Below are positions 26,868 to 36,505 of a stretch of DNA of 64,000 bases, one piece after another. The notes under the pieces are model-generated. The model did not search any database, was not told where the DNA came from, and was given only the letters and a program-made list of their open reading frames with translations. Every line of letters begins with the position of its first letter. Positions within the stretch are counted from its first letter, which is position 1. A program made the translations under genes and the position numbers. Source of the DNA: Proteus terrae (lineage in GTDB: Bacteria > Pseudomonadota > Gammaproteobacteria > Enterobacterales > Enterobacteriaceae); assembly GCF_003144325.1 (NCBI RefSeq), contig NZ_PENS01000016.1:1-64000 (forward strand), read 5' to 3'.

Positions 26868-28627
26868 AGTTTACCGATGAACAACTTGATTATATAAACT
26901 CAAGCATTAAGACTCATATATTTTTAGAGGCATGCCCCGGAAGTGGCAAAACAGAAGTCGTAGCAGCCAAAGTTGCCAAAGAAATTAATCAATGGGGAAA
27001 TAAAATACAGGGAATGGCAATTCTCTCATTTGCCAATAGTGCCACTGACGAATTAGCACATAGAGTATCTAAATATTTAAAGGTCAGTCAGAATATTTTT
27101 CCACATTTCTTAGGTACTTTTGATAGCTTCATTTATAAAAATATAGTTTCTCCATTGGCAACAGAACTGACAAGTTATATTGGCAATAATAGAGACTCAT
27201 CAATTAGAATTGTCGAACCATCTGCAAATTTAGGTTATAGAACTAAGTATAGTTATGTTAAGCGAGGTAAGATATATGCTCATAAATACTCGTTTAGTTT
27301 GACTGCTACTGGTAATATAAGGCAAGTCATTTTTGACACAGGGGACTCAATATTTGATAGAACATTGAAGGGAATTACTCTTGAAAGATGGCAACTTAAT
27401 GACTTTATAGATACTAAAGATAAAATGCTTAATGGTGGTTTTGCAACATATCGAGATATTGAATGTTTAGCTTTAATTACTTTAACTCGCATCGAGTATA
27501 AAGAATTTATTAATTTATTGGTTAAACGCTATCCCTTAATTATTATTGATGAATGTCAAGATCTATCTAAAGAACAATTGGCTATACTTAAAATTCTTGC
27601 AGACAATGGAGCGAAATTGCATTTTATAGGTGATCTTCACCAATCTATTTATGGGTTTCGTGAAGTAGAGCCTATGGAAGTGAAGCAGTTTGTTTTAGAT
27701 AATAAATTTTCAAGTTTACGACTTACACGAAATTTTAGAAGTTGCCAGAATATTGTAAATGTTTGTGCGCAATTAACAGGTCGCACAGGTATTATTGGCA
27801 ATATATCTTGGTTAAAACCTAGATGCTTAATTGTTCAATATAAAAATTGCCCTACAGAATTAATTAGTACCTTTGATGAGCTGTGTAAAGAATATGAAAA
27901 TAATGCTATTTTATCTAGAGGGCATAATATAATTCAAAAATTTTATACGTCGACTAGTCAACTAAATAATATGCAAAAACTAGCTCTCTCAATTAAGATT
28001 TTTGATTCTAATAATATGGATACTATCTCTAATTCTTTGGAGTATTTTTCTGAGTTTATTCATCATTACCTTAATGAAAGTACTAAGTCTAACAGTTTTC
28101 ACTGTCCTCATTCTATAAATTCAAGTTTATTGTGGCGTAAGTTTTTATATAATTCTTTGAATTTTTTTATAAAAAATAAAATGCAAGATCTTGAAATTGA
28201 TTGGTCTAGCTGGGTAAAAAAAATAAAACCTTTAGTACATATTCTTTCAAAGCAAGATTTTTGTCCAGATACAATTTCTAATATCTTAACTTCTTTGAAT
28301 ACTGCAAATTTATCTTCACCTAAGGGGTTATCTACACAAAAAGTTTCAACATCATTGGGTATTACTAAACGATCGAACTCACTATTCCGAAAAACAACAA
28401 TTCATGGGGCTAAAGGTGAAACACATGACGTTACTATATTGATATCAACTGCTAAATCTGGAAATGAAGCTCATTGGTTAGACTGGTTAAAAGACCCGCA
28501 AAGTGAAGCTGCTCGATTTGCTTATGTTGCATCATCTCGTCCAAGAGAATATCTCATTTGGGCTGTTAAAATATTAAAAGCAGACGAAATTAAAAAACTT
28601 GAATCTATCGGGTTTACTATTGTTTAA
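26858..28627 (+). CDS. gajB: GajB-like UvrD/Rep-family helicase (Gabija)
   Basis: 589 residues from ATG 26858 (GAGGG upstream), overlapping gajA. Superfamily 1 helicase motifs in order: ACPGSGKTEV (25-34), SFANSATDELAHR, IIIDECQDLS (about 228-237), IGDLHQSIYGFRE, LTRNFRSCQNIV, HGAKGETHD (about 515-523) and AYVASSRPREYLIW. The 2B region seems reduced. In Gabija, GajB binds the GajA tetramer and is activated by DNA ends or nucleotide changes on infection. Chief alternative: another OLD-helicase defence pair. Confidence 0.82.
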   Translation: MSVKFTDEQLDYINSSIKTHIFLEACPGSGKTEVVAAKVAKEINQWGNKIQGMAILSFANSATDELAHRVSKYLKVSQNIFPHFLGTFDSFIYKNIVSPLATELTSYIGNNRDSSIRIVEPSANLGYRTKYSYVKRGKIYAHKYSFSLTATGNIRQVIFDTGDSIFDRTLKGITLERWQLNDFIDTKDKMLNGGFATYRDIECLALITLTRIEYKEFINLLVKRYPLIIIDECQDLSKEQLAILKILADNGAKLHFIGDLHQSIYGFREVEPMEVKQFVLDNKFSSLRLTRNFRSCQNIVNVCAQLTGRTGIIGNISWLKPRCLIVQYKNCPTELISTFDELCKEYENNAILSRGHNIIQKFYTSTSQLNNMQKLALSIKIFDSNNMDTISNSLEYFSEFIHHYLNESTKSNSFHCPHSINSSLLWRKFLYNSLNFFIKNKMQDLEIDWSSWVKKIKPLVHILSKQDFCPDTISNILTSLNTANLSSPKGLSTQKVSTSLGITKRSNSLFRKTTIHGAKGETHDVTILISTAKSGNEAHWLDWLKDPQSEAARFAYVASSRPREYLIWAVKILKADEIKKLESIGFTIV

Positions 28628-28755
28628 TGACAAGAAAGAATATATTGATATTACAATATTTATTTAATTTTTATTAATGAGAAAATTAAATTTATCACAT
28701 GTAAATATATAAGTTAATTTTTATCTATGTTTTTTTGATGAAACTAGGTGATTAA

Positions 28756-29268
28756 ATGAAGAAGGAAGTATTTTACCACGCTATTTTAAATGGAAATAAA
28801 GAATTAATAGCAACAGTTAAAGTTGAAAAATCTTATAACCAATATTTTTTAAATGAGAAGTTAATAAAATAAAAAATAATCATTAAATTCAGTGTGTTAA
28901 GTAGGGTTTGGCCATGTAGTGAACCACAAGGTTGGGGAGGTGTTTATATAAATGAGGACACTCCTTCTGTAAAGTTAAGTAATGGCGATATCCACATTAG
29001 ATATTATGTATATAAAAATCTTGGTATAGGTACTATCATCTTTAACTACATTATTTCTTGGGCGAAAAAATTTGAAAATACTAGAGTTGAAAGAATAAAA
29101 CTATCTGATGTTGATAGAGATAATAAAGATAGACGAAATCATTTTTATGAAAAATTTGGAATTGTTTTTAATTACCGAGAAAATAAATTAACAGGTGGTT
29201 CCATTTATGAATTAAGTACATCAGATTTGAAAATAGCTGATATTAGTCGGGGGTTGAATAAATTTTAA
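28756..29268 (+). pseudogene. GNAT-like acetyltransferase broken by one stop codon
   Basis: ATG 28756 opens 38 codons that end in TAA (28870-28872). The same frame continues open to 29268. The second part has the GNAT-type stretch NGDIHIRYYVYKNLGIGTII and ends with RRNHFYEKFG. Reading through gives 170 residues, a normal GNAT size. Without read-through, a GTG at 28894 could start a 124-residue fragment. I favour a nonsense mutation. It sits just downstream of the Gabija genes. Bases 29269-29401 are AT-rich with no gene. Confidence 0.55.
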
Positions 29269-29401
29269 TTTATCAATAAATACAGGTGTGAGCTAAATAA
29301 AATTAATTTTTTAAATTTATAATTCAAGGTGTAATTAATATTTTACATTGGTAAGTATTATTTAATTTATTAATTTTTATAAAAAAGATGTAGAGTTTAA
29401 T

Positions 29402-30490
29402 ATGATTATTGAAGAAAAAATTCCATATGTTATAAATAAAGATATTAATGCATTAATTGATAATGGCTTGAATTTTTTAGATAAAGCTCGTGAAGAAATG
29501 GAAAATTCACAACCACAGTTTTCAATCGTTAGTTTTTGGACAGCAGTAGAAATATTATTAAAAGTACCGCTAGTACAAGAACATTGGACTTTGGTGTGTT
29601 CAGGTAAAAATATCTCAAGAAAAAAATATATATCTGGTGACTTTTTATCTGTGACTTATGATGAAACTTGTAGTCGACTTGGTGATATTTTAGAAAAGCC
29701 ATTAGATAAAAAAGTTATTAAAATATTTGATAAAATAAGAAAACATCGTAATAGAGTTGTTCATTTTTATCATCCATCGTTTACGGATGATGATATAAAT
29801 CAAATTCTTTATGAGCAAGCAGATGCTTGGTTTGCATTAAATAGACTAATGCTAAATTACTTCCATGAAAAACCATTTAATAGCATCTTAATAGCAAGGT
29901 TAAGAAGTCATGAGTCTATAATGTTACGAAATTCACAATTTTATATATCTGCAAAATTTAATTATATTCAACCTAAATTAGAAAAATTAAAAAATGAAGG
30001 ATATAAAATTATCTTGTGCCCACATTGTAATAAAAATAGTAGTTATGAAAGAATAATTATGAACTCTAATCAGAGTTTATTGTGTGAGAATTATTGTCTA
30101 GTTTGTAGTGAAAGTAGAATAAGCGAATTTTTTATTATAATAACATGTCCTAATTGTAAGAAAAAAAGTAAATTAGAATCTTATGATAACTCAGATTATA
30201 AGTGTGGTAATTGTAATTATCATGCTGACCGTTATGAAATACTGAATGAATCCAATGAGTGTCCTGAAGACTATGTCACTTCTTCTTTACCCGCTAATTG
30301 CTCGGAATGTGAGGGCTATGAAACAGTTTGTGAATATGGAGATGGATATTTATGTACAAATTGCTTTACATATCATGATTCTCTTTATACCTGCGATTAC
30401 TGTAGTACGGTTAGTACATCTGAGCATGACATGAGTGGATTATGGGGATGTAATTTTTGTGACGGAAATACAAAGCTTCTTTATGATTGA
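29402..30490 (+). CDS. HEPN-like protein with several C-terminal zinc ribbons
   Basis: 362 residues. The N-terminal ~190 residues are helical and carry R116-NRVV-H121, the Rx4-6H motif of HEPN ribonucleases, with a supporting helix (SIVSFWTAVEILLK). The C-terminal part has repeated CxxC pairs: CPHC, CLVC, CPNC, CGNC, CSEC, CTNC, CDYC and CNFC, so four or so zinc ribbons. HEPN domains act as RNases in Abi, toxin and CRISPR effectors. Zinc ribbons could bind RNA or ribosomes. A defence or toxin role is inference. No antitoxin gene is seen beside it, so it may be self-controlled. Confidence 0.65.
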   Translation: MIIEEKIPYVINKDINALIDNGLNFLDKAREEMENSQPQFSIVSFWTAVEILLKVPLVQEHWTLVCSGKNISRKKYISGDFLSVTYDETCSRLGDILEKPLDKKVIKIFDKIRKHRNRVVHFYHPSFTDDDINQILYEQADAWFALNRLMLNYFHEKPFNSILIARLRSHESIMLRNSQFYISAKFNYIQPKLEKLKNEGYKIILCPHCNKNSSYERIIMNSNQSLLCENYCLVCSESRISEFFIIITCPNCKKKSKLESYDNSDYKCGNCNYHADRYEILNESNECPEDYVTSSLPANCSECEGYETVCEYGDGYLCTNCFTYHDSLYTCDYCSTVSTSEHDMSGLWGCNFCDGNTKLLYD

Positions 30491-30571
30491 TAAACAATTT
30501 TTTAGTATTTATATTTAATGTTATCAAAAAACACTTCCCCATTGCTCCCTAACCAACAATCCATCAAAGTC

Positions 30572-30594
30572 GGACTCTTTATAACAGAGAGTCC
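30572..30594 (+). promoter_or_regulatory. Leader hairpin before pilL
   Basis: GGACTCT (30572-30578) pairs with AGAGTCC (30588-30594), which ends two bases before ATG 30597 and would cover the ribosome site. Similar hairpins precede other ICE operons. Confidence 0.5.
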
Positions 30595-30596
30595 CT

Positions 30597-31151
30597 ATGA
30601 ACAAACCCATATCCTTTATAATCTGTTTCACTGCGTTATTTATAACGGCTTGTACTCCCCAAGAAAAACTTCAACAACCTGAAACTGAACCCAGCCCCAT
30701 TATTCTCAATAAAAACACTCAAACAGCACAGCCTGATCTCTATGCAATGACACCAAAAGTTGTGCGTTATGATCGCTATTTATTAATAAACACATCTCCA
30801 ACGTTGGCTCAACACGAACCACTAGAGCAAGTAATTGATATTCATATCCCAACTTCTCAACGTTCCACAGTGAGTGACGCGATGCGTTATGTTTTACAAC
30901 CTTCTGGATATTCTTTATGTAAGACAACGCCTTCTAATCAAGTGCTCTATAACCAAAAACTCCCCGTTGTACATCATCAATTAGGGCCTATGCGTTTAAA
31001 GCAGACACTGCAAGTATTGGCAGGTGCTGCATGGCAACTTGAGATTGATGCTGTTCAACGAATTGTTTGTCATTCATTGCGTGCAGGTTACCAATTACCG
31101 CCAGAAATACCCATAAATTCAATACCATCGGCTAATAGGATGTTGAAATGA
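30597..31151 (+). CDS. PilL N-terminal-type lipoprotein (TIGR03748)
   Basis: 184 residues with a lipoprotein signal (ALFITAC, lipidated Cys near 19). The PilL_N-like domain (about 80-165) resembles the N-terminal secretin-associated domain: IHIPTSQRSTVSDAMRYVL, GPMRLKQTLQVLAG. In PFGI-1-class elements this gene heads the second transfer block. Full type IV pilus genes are absent here, so only this stub persists. Overlaps the next gene by 4 bases. Confidence 0.82.
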   Translation: MNKPISFIICFTALFITACTPQEKLQQPETEPSPIILNKNTQTAQPDLYAMTPKVVRYDRYLLINTSPTLAQHEPLEQVIDIHIPTSQRSTVSDAMRYVLQPSGYSLCKTTPSNQVLYNQKLPVVHHQLGPMRLKQTLQVLAGAAWQLEIDAVQRIVCHSLRAGYQLPPEIPINSIPSANRMLK

Positions 31152-31852
31152 AAAAGCAGTCTATATTGTACTCTCAATTTCTAGTTTTATTGGGGATTAG
31201 CGTGTTGACAGTGTCAACAGAAGGAATGGCGACTCAAAATCAGCATCAAGTTTTAAAAACAGAGCAACAAGCATTAGAACAATTACTTATCACTGAAAAT
31301 GCTCAAGAATGGAAATTAACAGAGAAAGAATGGCAACGTTATGAAATGCTAAAAAAGGGTAAACGGGGGCAGTTTTCACCGAACTTAGATCCTTTAACTT
31401 TATTAGGCATTGAAGCGCGTACTTATGAAGAGCGACGTTATTTTGCTGAATTAGTGGTGAAGCAAGAATTTCAGCGCGTTGAAGCGGAATTGGCTTTCCA
31501 GCGAGAGGTTAATCAAGCGTGGCTTCGACTTTATCCTGAAATCTTACCGATTCAACATGAAATAAGAGAAAATCGTCAGGCTTTATTTGTGAAGGAAAAT
31601 TGCCCTGTTTGTGATGTAAAGCTCACTCAACTTATCAAACAAAATCAACCTATTGATATCTATTTAGTGGGAAGTACGGGGAAAGATGATGTGATTCGAC
31701 ATTGGGCTAAAAAACATCATATTCCTATCGAAAAGATAAGAAATCGGCATATCACATTAAATCATGATAATGGGATATGGCTAAAGCATGGCAATGGAGT
31801 GATGCCAGTCGTTTTACAACAAGGAGTGCAGGGATGGCAAAGAGCCGATTAG
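31148..31852 (+). CDS. TIGR03759-family ICE protein
   Basis: 234 residues with a signal peptide, a long helical middle (AEELxxWxLTxxEWxRYxxLxxGxRG-like start, LGIEARTYEERRYFAEL) and a C-terminal thioredoxin-like part with CPVC and a cis-Pro-like MPVV. Periplasmic, probably helping disulfide handling in the transfer channel. The 17-bp palindrome (copy 2) lies within its signal-peptide codons. Confidence 0.85.
   Translation: MKKQSILYSQFLVLLGISVLTVSTEGMATQNQHQVLKTEQQALEQLLITENAQEWKLTEKEWQRYEMLKKGKRGQFSPNLDPLTLLGIEARTYEERRYFAELVVKQEFQRVEAELAFQREVNQAWLRLYPEILPIQHEIRENRQALFVKENCPVCDVKLTQLIKQNQPIDIYLVGSTGKDDVIRHWAKKHHIPIEKIRNRHITLNHDNGIWLKHGNGVMPVVLQQGVQGWQRAD
31203..31219. repeat. 17-bp palindrome copy 2
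   Basis: TGTTGACAGTGTCAACA, identical to copy 1, inside the coding region of the TIGR03759-family gene. Confidence 0.65.
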
Positions 31853-32379
31853 TTTTTCTATTTATTTCCGTTGGAATATCTCCTAGTTTTGCAGAAGTAA
31901 TACCGTCACTCAATACGAAACAAACCGAATTAATCGTTGTTGCTGATCTGGGTGGGCAATCGACCGAAAACTATTTCCAAGCTATATCACCACCTGATAA
32001 CGAAGATAAAGTTTCATCTCCTTCAGAGGTGTTGACACTGTCAACACCCAGCCTAGTTAACTTATTGCCTGTGAGCACACCAGAATTAACACCAGGCTAT
32101 CAACCTAATCGAACTCTAAATTTAAGCAGAATGTCACCGCTGTTTTTAATTGGTGACGATGATTTTTCTCGACGTTGGTTAACAGAGAAAAGGGAACAAC
32201 TGATTGAGCTTAATGCAGTGGGCTACATAGTCAATATTGATACTGAAACGGCATGGAATGAGCTAAATGAATTAGCACAAGGATTGACATTATTGCCCGT
32301 TTCAGGAAGTGATTTAGCCCTCAGATTGGGACTTACACACTATCCTGTGTTAATCACTGATAAGGGATCAGAACAATGA
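31834..32379 (+). CDS. TIGR03765-family ICE protein (PFL_4695 type)
   Basis: 181 residues from ATG 31834 (AAGGAG upstream), overlapping the previous gene by 19 bases. Signal peptide ending SPSFA. Family motifs are RMSPLFLIGDDDFSRRWL and GLTLLPVSGSDLALRLGLTHYPVLI. Periplasmic, of unknown biochemical role. In many relatives a lytic transglycosylase gene lies between TIGR03759 and this gene. Here it is missing. Palindrome copy 3 lies inside it. Confidence 0.85.
   Translation: MAKSRLVFLFISVGISPSFAEVIPSLNTKQTELIVVADLGGQSTENYFQAISPPDNEDKVSSPSEVLTLSTPSLVNLLPVSTPELTPGYQPNRTLNLSRMSPLFLIGDDDFSRRWLTEKREQLIELNAVGYIVNIDTETAWNELNELAQGLTLLPVSGSDLALRLGLTHYPVLITDKGSEQ
32030..32046. repeat. 17-bp palindrome copy 3
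   Basis: TGTTGACACTGTCAACA: the central base is C rather than G, which is the same site read on the other strand. Inside the TIGR03765-family gene, 827 bases from copy 2. Confidence 0.65.
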
Positions 32380-34442
32380 GTGACCGCTATGTCATTGAAG
32401 CCTTATTACGTCCTGCTGTTGAGTTTAATACCTCTATCGTTACAGCGTGTGCAAGCTATATTTGTATTACTGCACCTTGGGCAGTGGCTTTGTCACGATC
32501 TGTCAGTTATGTCACGGCATCAGGATTTGCTATTTTATCAATAAGGCGAGTTATTCAAGGGAGTCGTGTTTTACGTTATCGCCGTAATATTCGTCGTTTA
32601 AAACGTTATGCGATGTCGAGTAAAAATATTCCTATAAGCCACCATCAACTCTTCTTAGGAAAAGGATTCTTATGGGAACAAAAACATACACAACGATTAC
32701 TCGATACGTTACGACCTGAAGTCGCTAAATATATTCGTCCACCTAAGCTGTATCGTGTGGCTCGTCAATTTGAACAACGCTATGAGTATCATTTCCCGTC
32801 ACTATGTTCATTATTAGCATCCGATTCGATATTTAATTCCGTTCGCCCATTACCACCCGTTGGCGGAAACCCTGCTATACATGGGATTGAGTTAAAAGAG
32901 ATAAATGTCTCTATGAGCTTAAGTGAACGAGTAGGGCATATGTTGGTGCTAGGTACTACGCGAGTGGGTAAAACACGTTTTGCTGAGTTACTGATCACAC
33001 AAGATATTCAGCGAGGTAATGTCACCATTGTTTTTGATCCTAAAGGTGATGCCGATTTACTCAAACGAATGTATGCCGAAGCGCATCGAGCTGAGCGAGA
33101 TAATGAGTTTTACGTTTTTCACCTTGGATGGCCAGATATCAGTGCTCGTTATAATGCGGTTGGGCGTTTTAGTCGGATTTCAGAAGTTGCCTCGCGTATT
33201 GCAGGTCAATTAAGCCATGAAGGAAGTAGTGCGGCATTTAAAGAATTTGCATGGCGCTTTGTGAACATTATTGCCAGAGCATTGGTTGCATTAGGACAAC
33301 GACCTAGCTTTAGTATCATTCAGCGCTATGTGAATAATATCGAATTATTATTTGAAACCTATGCTGAATATTGGCTAACAAAGCATAAGCCTGAGTTATG
33401 GCAACTCATCGAAAATCTCACCAAAATATTAGATGAACGTGATATTCCTCGATATATGGAAGGGCGTTCCTTGCGTGTTGTTGCAATTGAACAAGTGCTA
33501 AATGGTAATGAAGGAAAAGCGATATTCGATCCGATATTAGAGAGCTTACGCTCTTCTGTTCGTTATGACAGAAAGTATTACGACAAGATTGTGGCAAGTT
33601 TATTGCCGTTATTAGAAAAGCTCACTTCAGGAAAAATTGCTGAATTAATTTCCCCTGATTACACAGATATTTCTGATCCTCGTCCTATTTTTGATTGGCT
33701 ACAGGTAATACGCAAAAAAGGCATTGTGTATGTGGGATTAGATGCCTTATCTGATCCTGAAATCGCTACGGCAGTAGGTAATGCCATGTTTGCTGATTTA
33801 GTGAGTGTTGCTGGACATATTTATAAGTTTGGCATTAATGATGGTTTACCGAATGCAGATGAAAAAAAGGTATCAATTAGTCTACATTGTGATGAATTTA
33901 ATGAATTGATGGGGGATGAGTTTATTCCGTTGATCAACAAAGGTGGTGGTGCAGGAATTGAAGTAACAGCCTATACGCAGACTTTACCTGATATTGAGGC
34001 GCGAGTGGGGAGTGTGGCAAAGGCTGCACAAGTTGTAGGTAATTTTAATAGTGTGGTGATGTTGCGAGTGCGACATACTGAAACTGCAGAGCTATTGACG
34101 AAGCAATTACCCGAAGTTGAAGTGTATACCAAGATGCTGATTTCAGGAGTAACCGATATTTCTAATGCTGATATGGGCGGTGATTTTACTTCGAATACAC
34201 AGGATAGGGTCAGCACAGTTAGAACGCCTTTAATCACGCCAGCAAATATTATCAATCTACCTAAAGGACAAGCTTTTGCATTATTAAATGGAGGGCAACT
34301 TTGGAAATTAAGAATGCCATTACCTTCAGATAAAGCGGATCCGTTAATGCCTGAGAGTATGAATCAAATTGTGGATTATATGCGACAACATTATAGAACG
34401 AGTGATACCTGGTGGTCTGATAGCATTCTCGCCAATCAGTAA
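32376..34442 (+). CDS. traD: Conjugative coupling factor TraD, SXT/TOL subfamily (TIGR03743)
   Basis: Inner-membrane ATPase that links the relaxosome to the type IV secretion channel. 688 residues: two N-terminal membrane segments (about 18-55), Walker A LGTTRVGKTRFAE near 191-203, Walker B-like LHCDEFNELMGD near 505, and the C-terminal all-alpha region. Overlaps the preceding gene by 4 bases. Appears intact. Confidence 0.92.
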   Translation: MSDRYVIEALLRPAVEFNTSIVTACASYICITAPWAVALSRSVSYVTASGFAILSIRRVIQGSRVLRYRRNIRRLKRYAMSSKNIPISHHQLFLGKGFLWEQKHTQRLLDTLRPEVAKYIRPPKLYRVARQFEQRYEYHFPSLCSLLASDSIFNSVRPLPPVGGNPAIHGIELKEINVSMSLSERVGHMLVLGTTRVGKTRFAELLITQDIQRGNVTIVFDPKGDADLLKRMYAEAHRAERDNEFYVFHLGWPDISARYNAVGRFSRISEVASRIAGQLSHEGSSAAFKEFAWRFVNIIARALVALGQRPSFSIIQRYVNNIELLFETYAEYWLTKHKPELWQLIENLTKILDERDIPRYMEGRSLRVVAIEQVLNGNEGKAIFDPILESLRSSVRYDRKYYDKIVASLLPLLEKLTSGKIAELISPDYTDISDPRPIFDWLQVIRKKGIVYVGLDALSDPEIATAVGNAMFADLVSVAGHIYKFGINDGLPNADEKKVSISLHCDEFNELMGDEFIPLINKGGGAGIEVTAYTQTLPDIEARVGSVAKAAQVVGNFNSVVMLRVRHTETAELLTKQLPEVEVYTKMLISGVTDISNADMGGDFTSNTQDRVSTVRTPLITPANIINLPKGQAFALLNGGQLWKLRMPLPSDKADPLMPESMNQIVDYMRQHYRTSDTWWSDSILANQ

Positions 34443-34456
34443 ATTTGAAAAATGAT

Positions 34457-35197
34457 ATGTCGCAGATAAATACATCATCAACATCATCGCTAACATCACC
34501 AAAAAGACGTGGTTTTTTTACCACATTATTGTGGGATTTGCATTGGCAGATTATTGGTGTTTTGTTGGCTTCACTTTTGTTTAGTTTGATATTGGAATAT
34601 ATCGGTATTTTCTTCTTTTGGGCGGAAGAGGGAGCACAACATAGTTACCAAATCATGCTGATTGAACGAACTTATTTTGCTGAGAGTTTTACACAAAGTA
34701 TATTTTTATACTCACCAGTAATAACAGTAATTTATTGGATCACTGATTTTTCGCAATGGATGCAGGACAGTTTGCTGAAAATACCATTATCTTCCATAAG
34801 AACGGGTAATGGTGTTACTGATGGGATTAATGTAGGAATAATAAAAGCGATTCAAGCAGGAGAACAATATCTACTCGCGACATTCTTTGTTTTACAAATT
34901 GTGATGATGCGAGTCACTATTCTCATGCTATCAATTCCATTGTTTATTTTGGTGATAATGGTGGGCATTGTTGATGGTTTGGTCAGACGTGATTTACGTC
35001 GATATGGTGCAGCTTATGAATCGAGTTTTCTTTATCATCATGCAAAGCGAATAATCAAGCCCGCAATTTATATTCCCTGTGTATTATATTTATCACTACC
35101 ATTTGCAGTTTATCCGAATCTCTTGTTGCTACCTTCTATCTTGTTGATAGGATTTGCTATTTCTGTGACAGTGGGGAGCTTTAAGAAGTATTTGTAG
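34457..35197 (+). CDS. TIGR03747-family ICE membrane protein
   Basis: 246 residues from ATG 34457 (a TTG at 34445 is in frame but poor). Transmembrane segments near 25-50, 90-108, 152-185 and 205-240. DGLVRRDLRRYGAAYESSFLYHHAKR is recognisable for the family. Acts with TraD in the transfer apparatus, role unknown. Last gene of this transfer block. Confidence 0.85.
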   Translation: MSQINTSSTSSLTSPKRRGFFTTLLWDLHWQIIGVLLASLLFSLILEYIGIFFFWAEEGAQHSYQIMLIERTYFAESFTQSIFLYSPVITVIYWITDFSQWMQDSLLKIPLSSIRTGNGVTDGINVGIIKAIQAGEQYLLATFFVLQIVMMRVTILMLSIPLFILVIMVGIVDGLVRRDLRRYGAAYESSFLYHHAKRIIKPAIYIPCVLYLSLPFAVYPNLLLLPSILLIGFAISVTVGSFKKYL

Positions 35198-35227
35198 GGA
35201 TTATTCCTTTTTATTAATTGAGATGCG

Positions 35228-35806
35228 ATGGAGTTGCTGATGCCCGAGTTAATAATACGAGAGTGTGGTGAGGAGGCAATTAGATTAACTAATGAGTTAT
35301 TTCAACAGTCTGAGCAATCTTTTATGGCATATTTATTAAATGAGTCAGACTTAGAATGGTGTATTGCAAGTACCCGAAATTTTCCGCTTGAGAGGCGACT
35401 TCCTTGGGAACATGCAGGGCAAACATTTCAAAATGATAATGGATTTAGTTTTTGTTTTAAGTTTTTAGATATACAAAATAGACCTGCTGGAGCCTGTATT
35501 TGTGAATATTGCTCCGATAATGTATTGAATATTGAAATGATTCAGAACTTTCAAATTCAACCATCTATTCTTGATGGAAATACGCTTAAGTTTATGCTTT
35601 ATACCATAGTGTTTTTTCTGTTACAGGTACAAGGAACAGGTGTACGGCTCATGTTTCCTATAAATGAAAATGTTGCAACATACTATGTAGAAGAATATGG
35701 TTTTCAGGATTTAACTGGTGATGGTTCAAAAGAAATACTTTACCGCTCAGCAGAAGATTTATTAAATTGGTTTGAGCAAAATAACCGCTCAGTTGATAGT
35801 GAGTGA
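35228..35806 (+). CDS. Unknown cytosolic protein, possibly acetyltransferase-like
   Basis: 192 residues, or 188 from the second in-frame ATG 35240. Has a GNAT-like outline (ELIIRECGEEAIRLTNELF, later NVATYYVEEYGFQDL) but no clear acetyl-CoA loop (Q/RxxGxG/A). An insert between the conserved TIGR03747 gene and the RAQPRD gene. Transcribed with the 89-residue gene 3 bases downstream. I do not recognise it. Confidence 0.5.
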   Translation: MELLMPELIIRECGEEAIRLTNELFQQSEQSFMAYLLNESDLEWCIASTRNFPLERRLPWEHAGQTFQNDNGFSFCFKFLDIQNRPAGACICEYCSDNVLNIEMIQNFQIQPSILDGNTLKFMLYTIVFFLLQVQGTGVRLMFPINENVATYYVEEYGFQDLTGDGSKEILYRSAEDLLNWFEQNNRSVDSE

Positions 35807-35809
35807 TTT

Positions 35810-36079
35810 ATGAGCGATACTATAATGCAATCAACATGGCAAGCTAAGGAGTTGGGTATGGTAACTAGAAAAGGAAAATCTGTTACGCCTGAGTCTTCTT
35901 TTTTCCAAACACCACGCATTATTCAGACTCGAGAAGACGGAAGTACAATTAGTACTGTTTGTAGTCGTAGTGGAAAAGAAGTGACCTTTGTTACTCCAAA
36001 AGGAAAAAAGATCAGAGCATCGCAGAATGAAGTTTTTAATACTTTATTGAAATCTATAAAATCAGCAAATCATTTATAA
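35810..36079 (+). CDS. Unknown 89-residue basic protein
   Basis: Starts 3 bases after the preceding gene, so the two are an operon. Lysine-rich, with a pattern of short strands (GKSVTPESSFFQ, GSTISTVCSRSGKEVTF, TPKGKKIRASQNE). The beta-rich, basic nature would suit a nucleic-acid or partner-binding protein. A two-gene pair of this kind may be a toxin-antitoxin or effector-immunity unit, which is inference. Confidence 0.5.
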   Translation: MSDTIMQSTWQAKELGMVTRKGKSVTPESSFFQTPRIIQTREDGSTISTVCSRSGKEVTFVTPKGKKIRASQNEVFNTLLKSIKSANHL

Positions 36080-36101
36080 AATAAATATTTATTGGATGCA
36101 G

Positions 36102-36128
36102 AAAAAAGAGAGTTTAGACTCTCTTTTT
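36102..36128 (+). terminator. Intrinsic terminator
   Basis: AGAGAGT (36107-36113) pairs with ACTCTCT (36118-36124), followed by T residues. Ends the two-gene cargo operon. The stretch 36129-36340 has no gene. Confidence 0.75.
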
Positions 36129-36340
36129 ATATATCTATGGTGTAAATAGTGTGTTTTTATTACAAGAGGAATTTTTGATTACTCTATTTTTTGATAGGAA
36201 TAGCTGTTTTTGTAGCGGTAAGGAGTTTTAGAAGAATTTGCAGGAGGAGTTATTTCAGAAAAATAAAAGCTGATTAAGTGTGTTTAAATTTTTAATGAAA
36301 TAAAAAAGGAAAACCTAAGCTTTCCTTTCTAGAGTCAACT

Positions 36341-36505
36341 TTATTTATTATTTCGCTTTTCTAGTTCTCTTCTCATCTGTTCATTATATTGTTTCAATGC
36401 ATCAGGGGATTTTTTTATGGCTTGGTTAGTCAATCCTCTAAATTTTTTTGATTTAATATAAAGATAGATAAACACAAGTGCAATTAAGCCAATTAAGATA
36501 GGCAT
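36341..36505 (-). CDS. 54-residue single-pass membrane protein
   Basis: ATG 36505 overlaps the stop of the zinc-ribbon gene upstream (TAATG). One N-terminal transmembrane helix (PILIGLIALVLVYLYI-like), then a basic helical tail ending EQMRRELEKRNNK. Forms a bicistron with the zinc-ribbon protein. A small hairpin at 36305-36328 follows it. Confidence 0.6.
   Translation of the reverse strand: MPILIGLIALVFIYLYIKSKKFRGLTNQAIKKSPDALKQYNEQMRRELEKRNNK

Noticed and set aside
28894..29268. Independent 124-residue GNAT gene
   Set aside because: The upstream frame is in phase and complements the missing N-terminus. A single nonsense codon explains it better.
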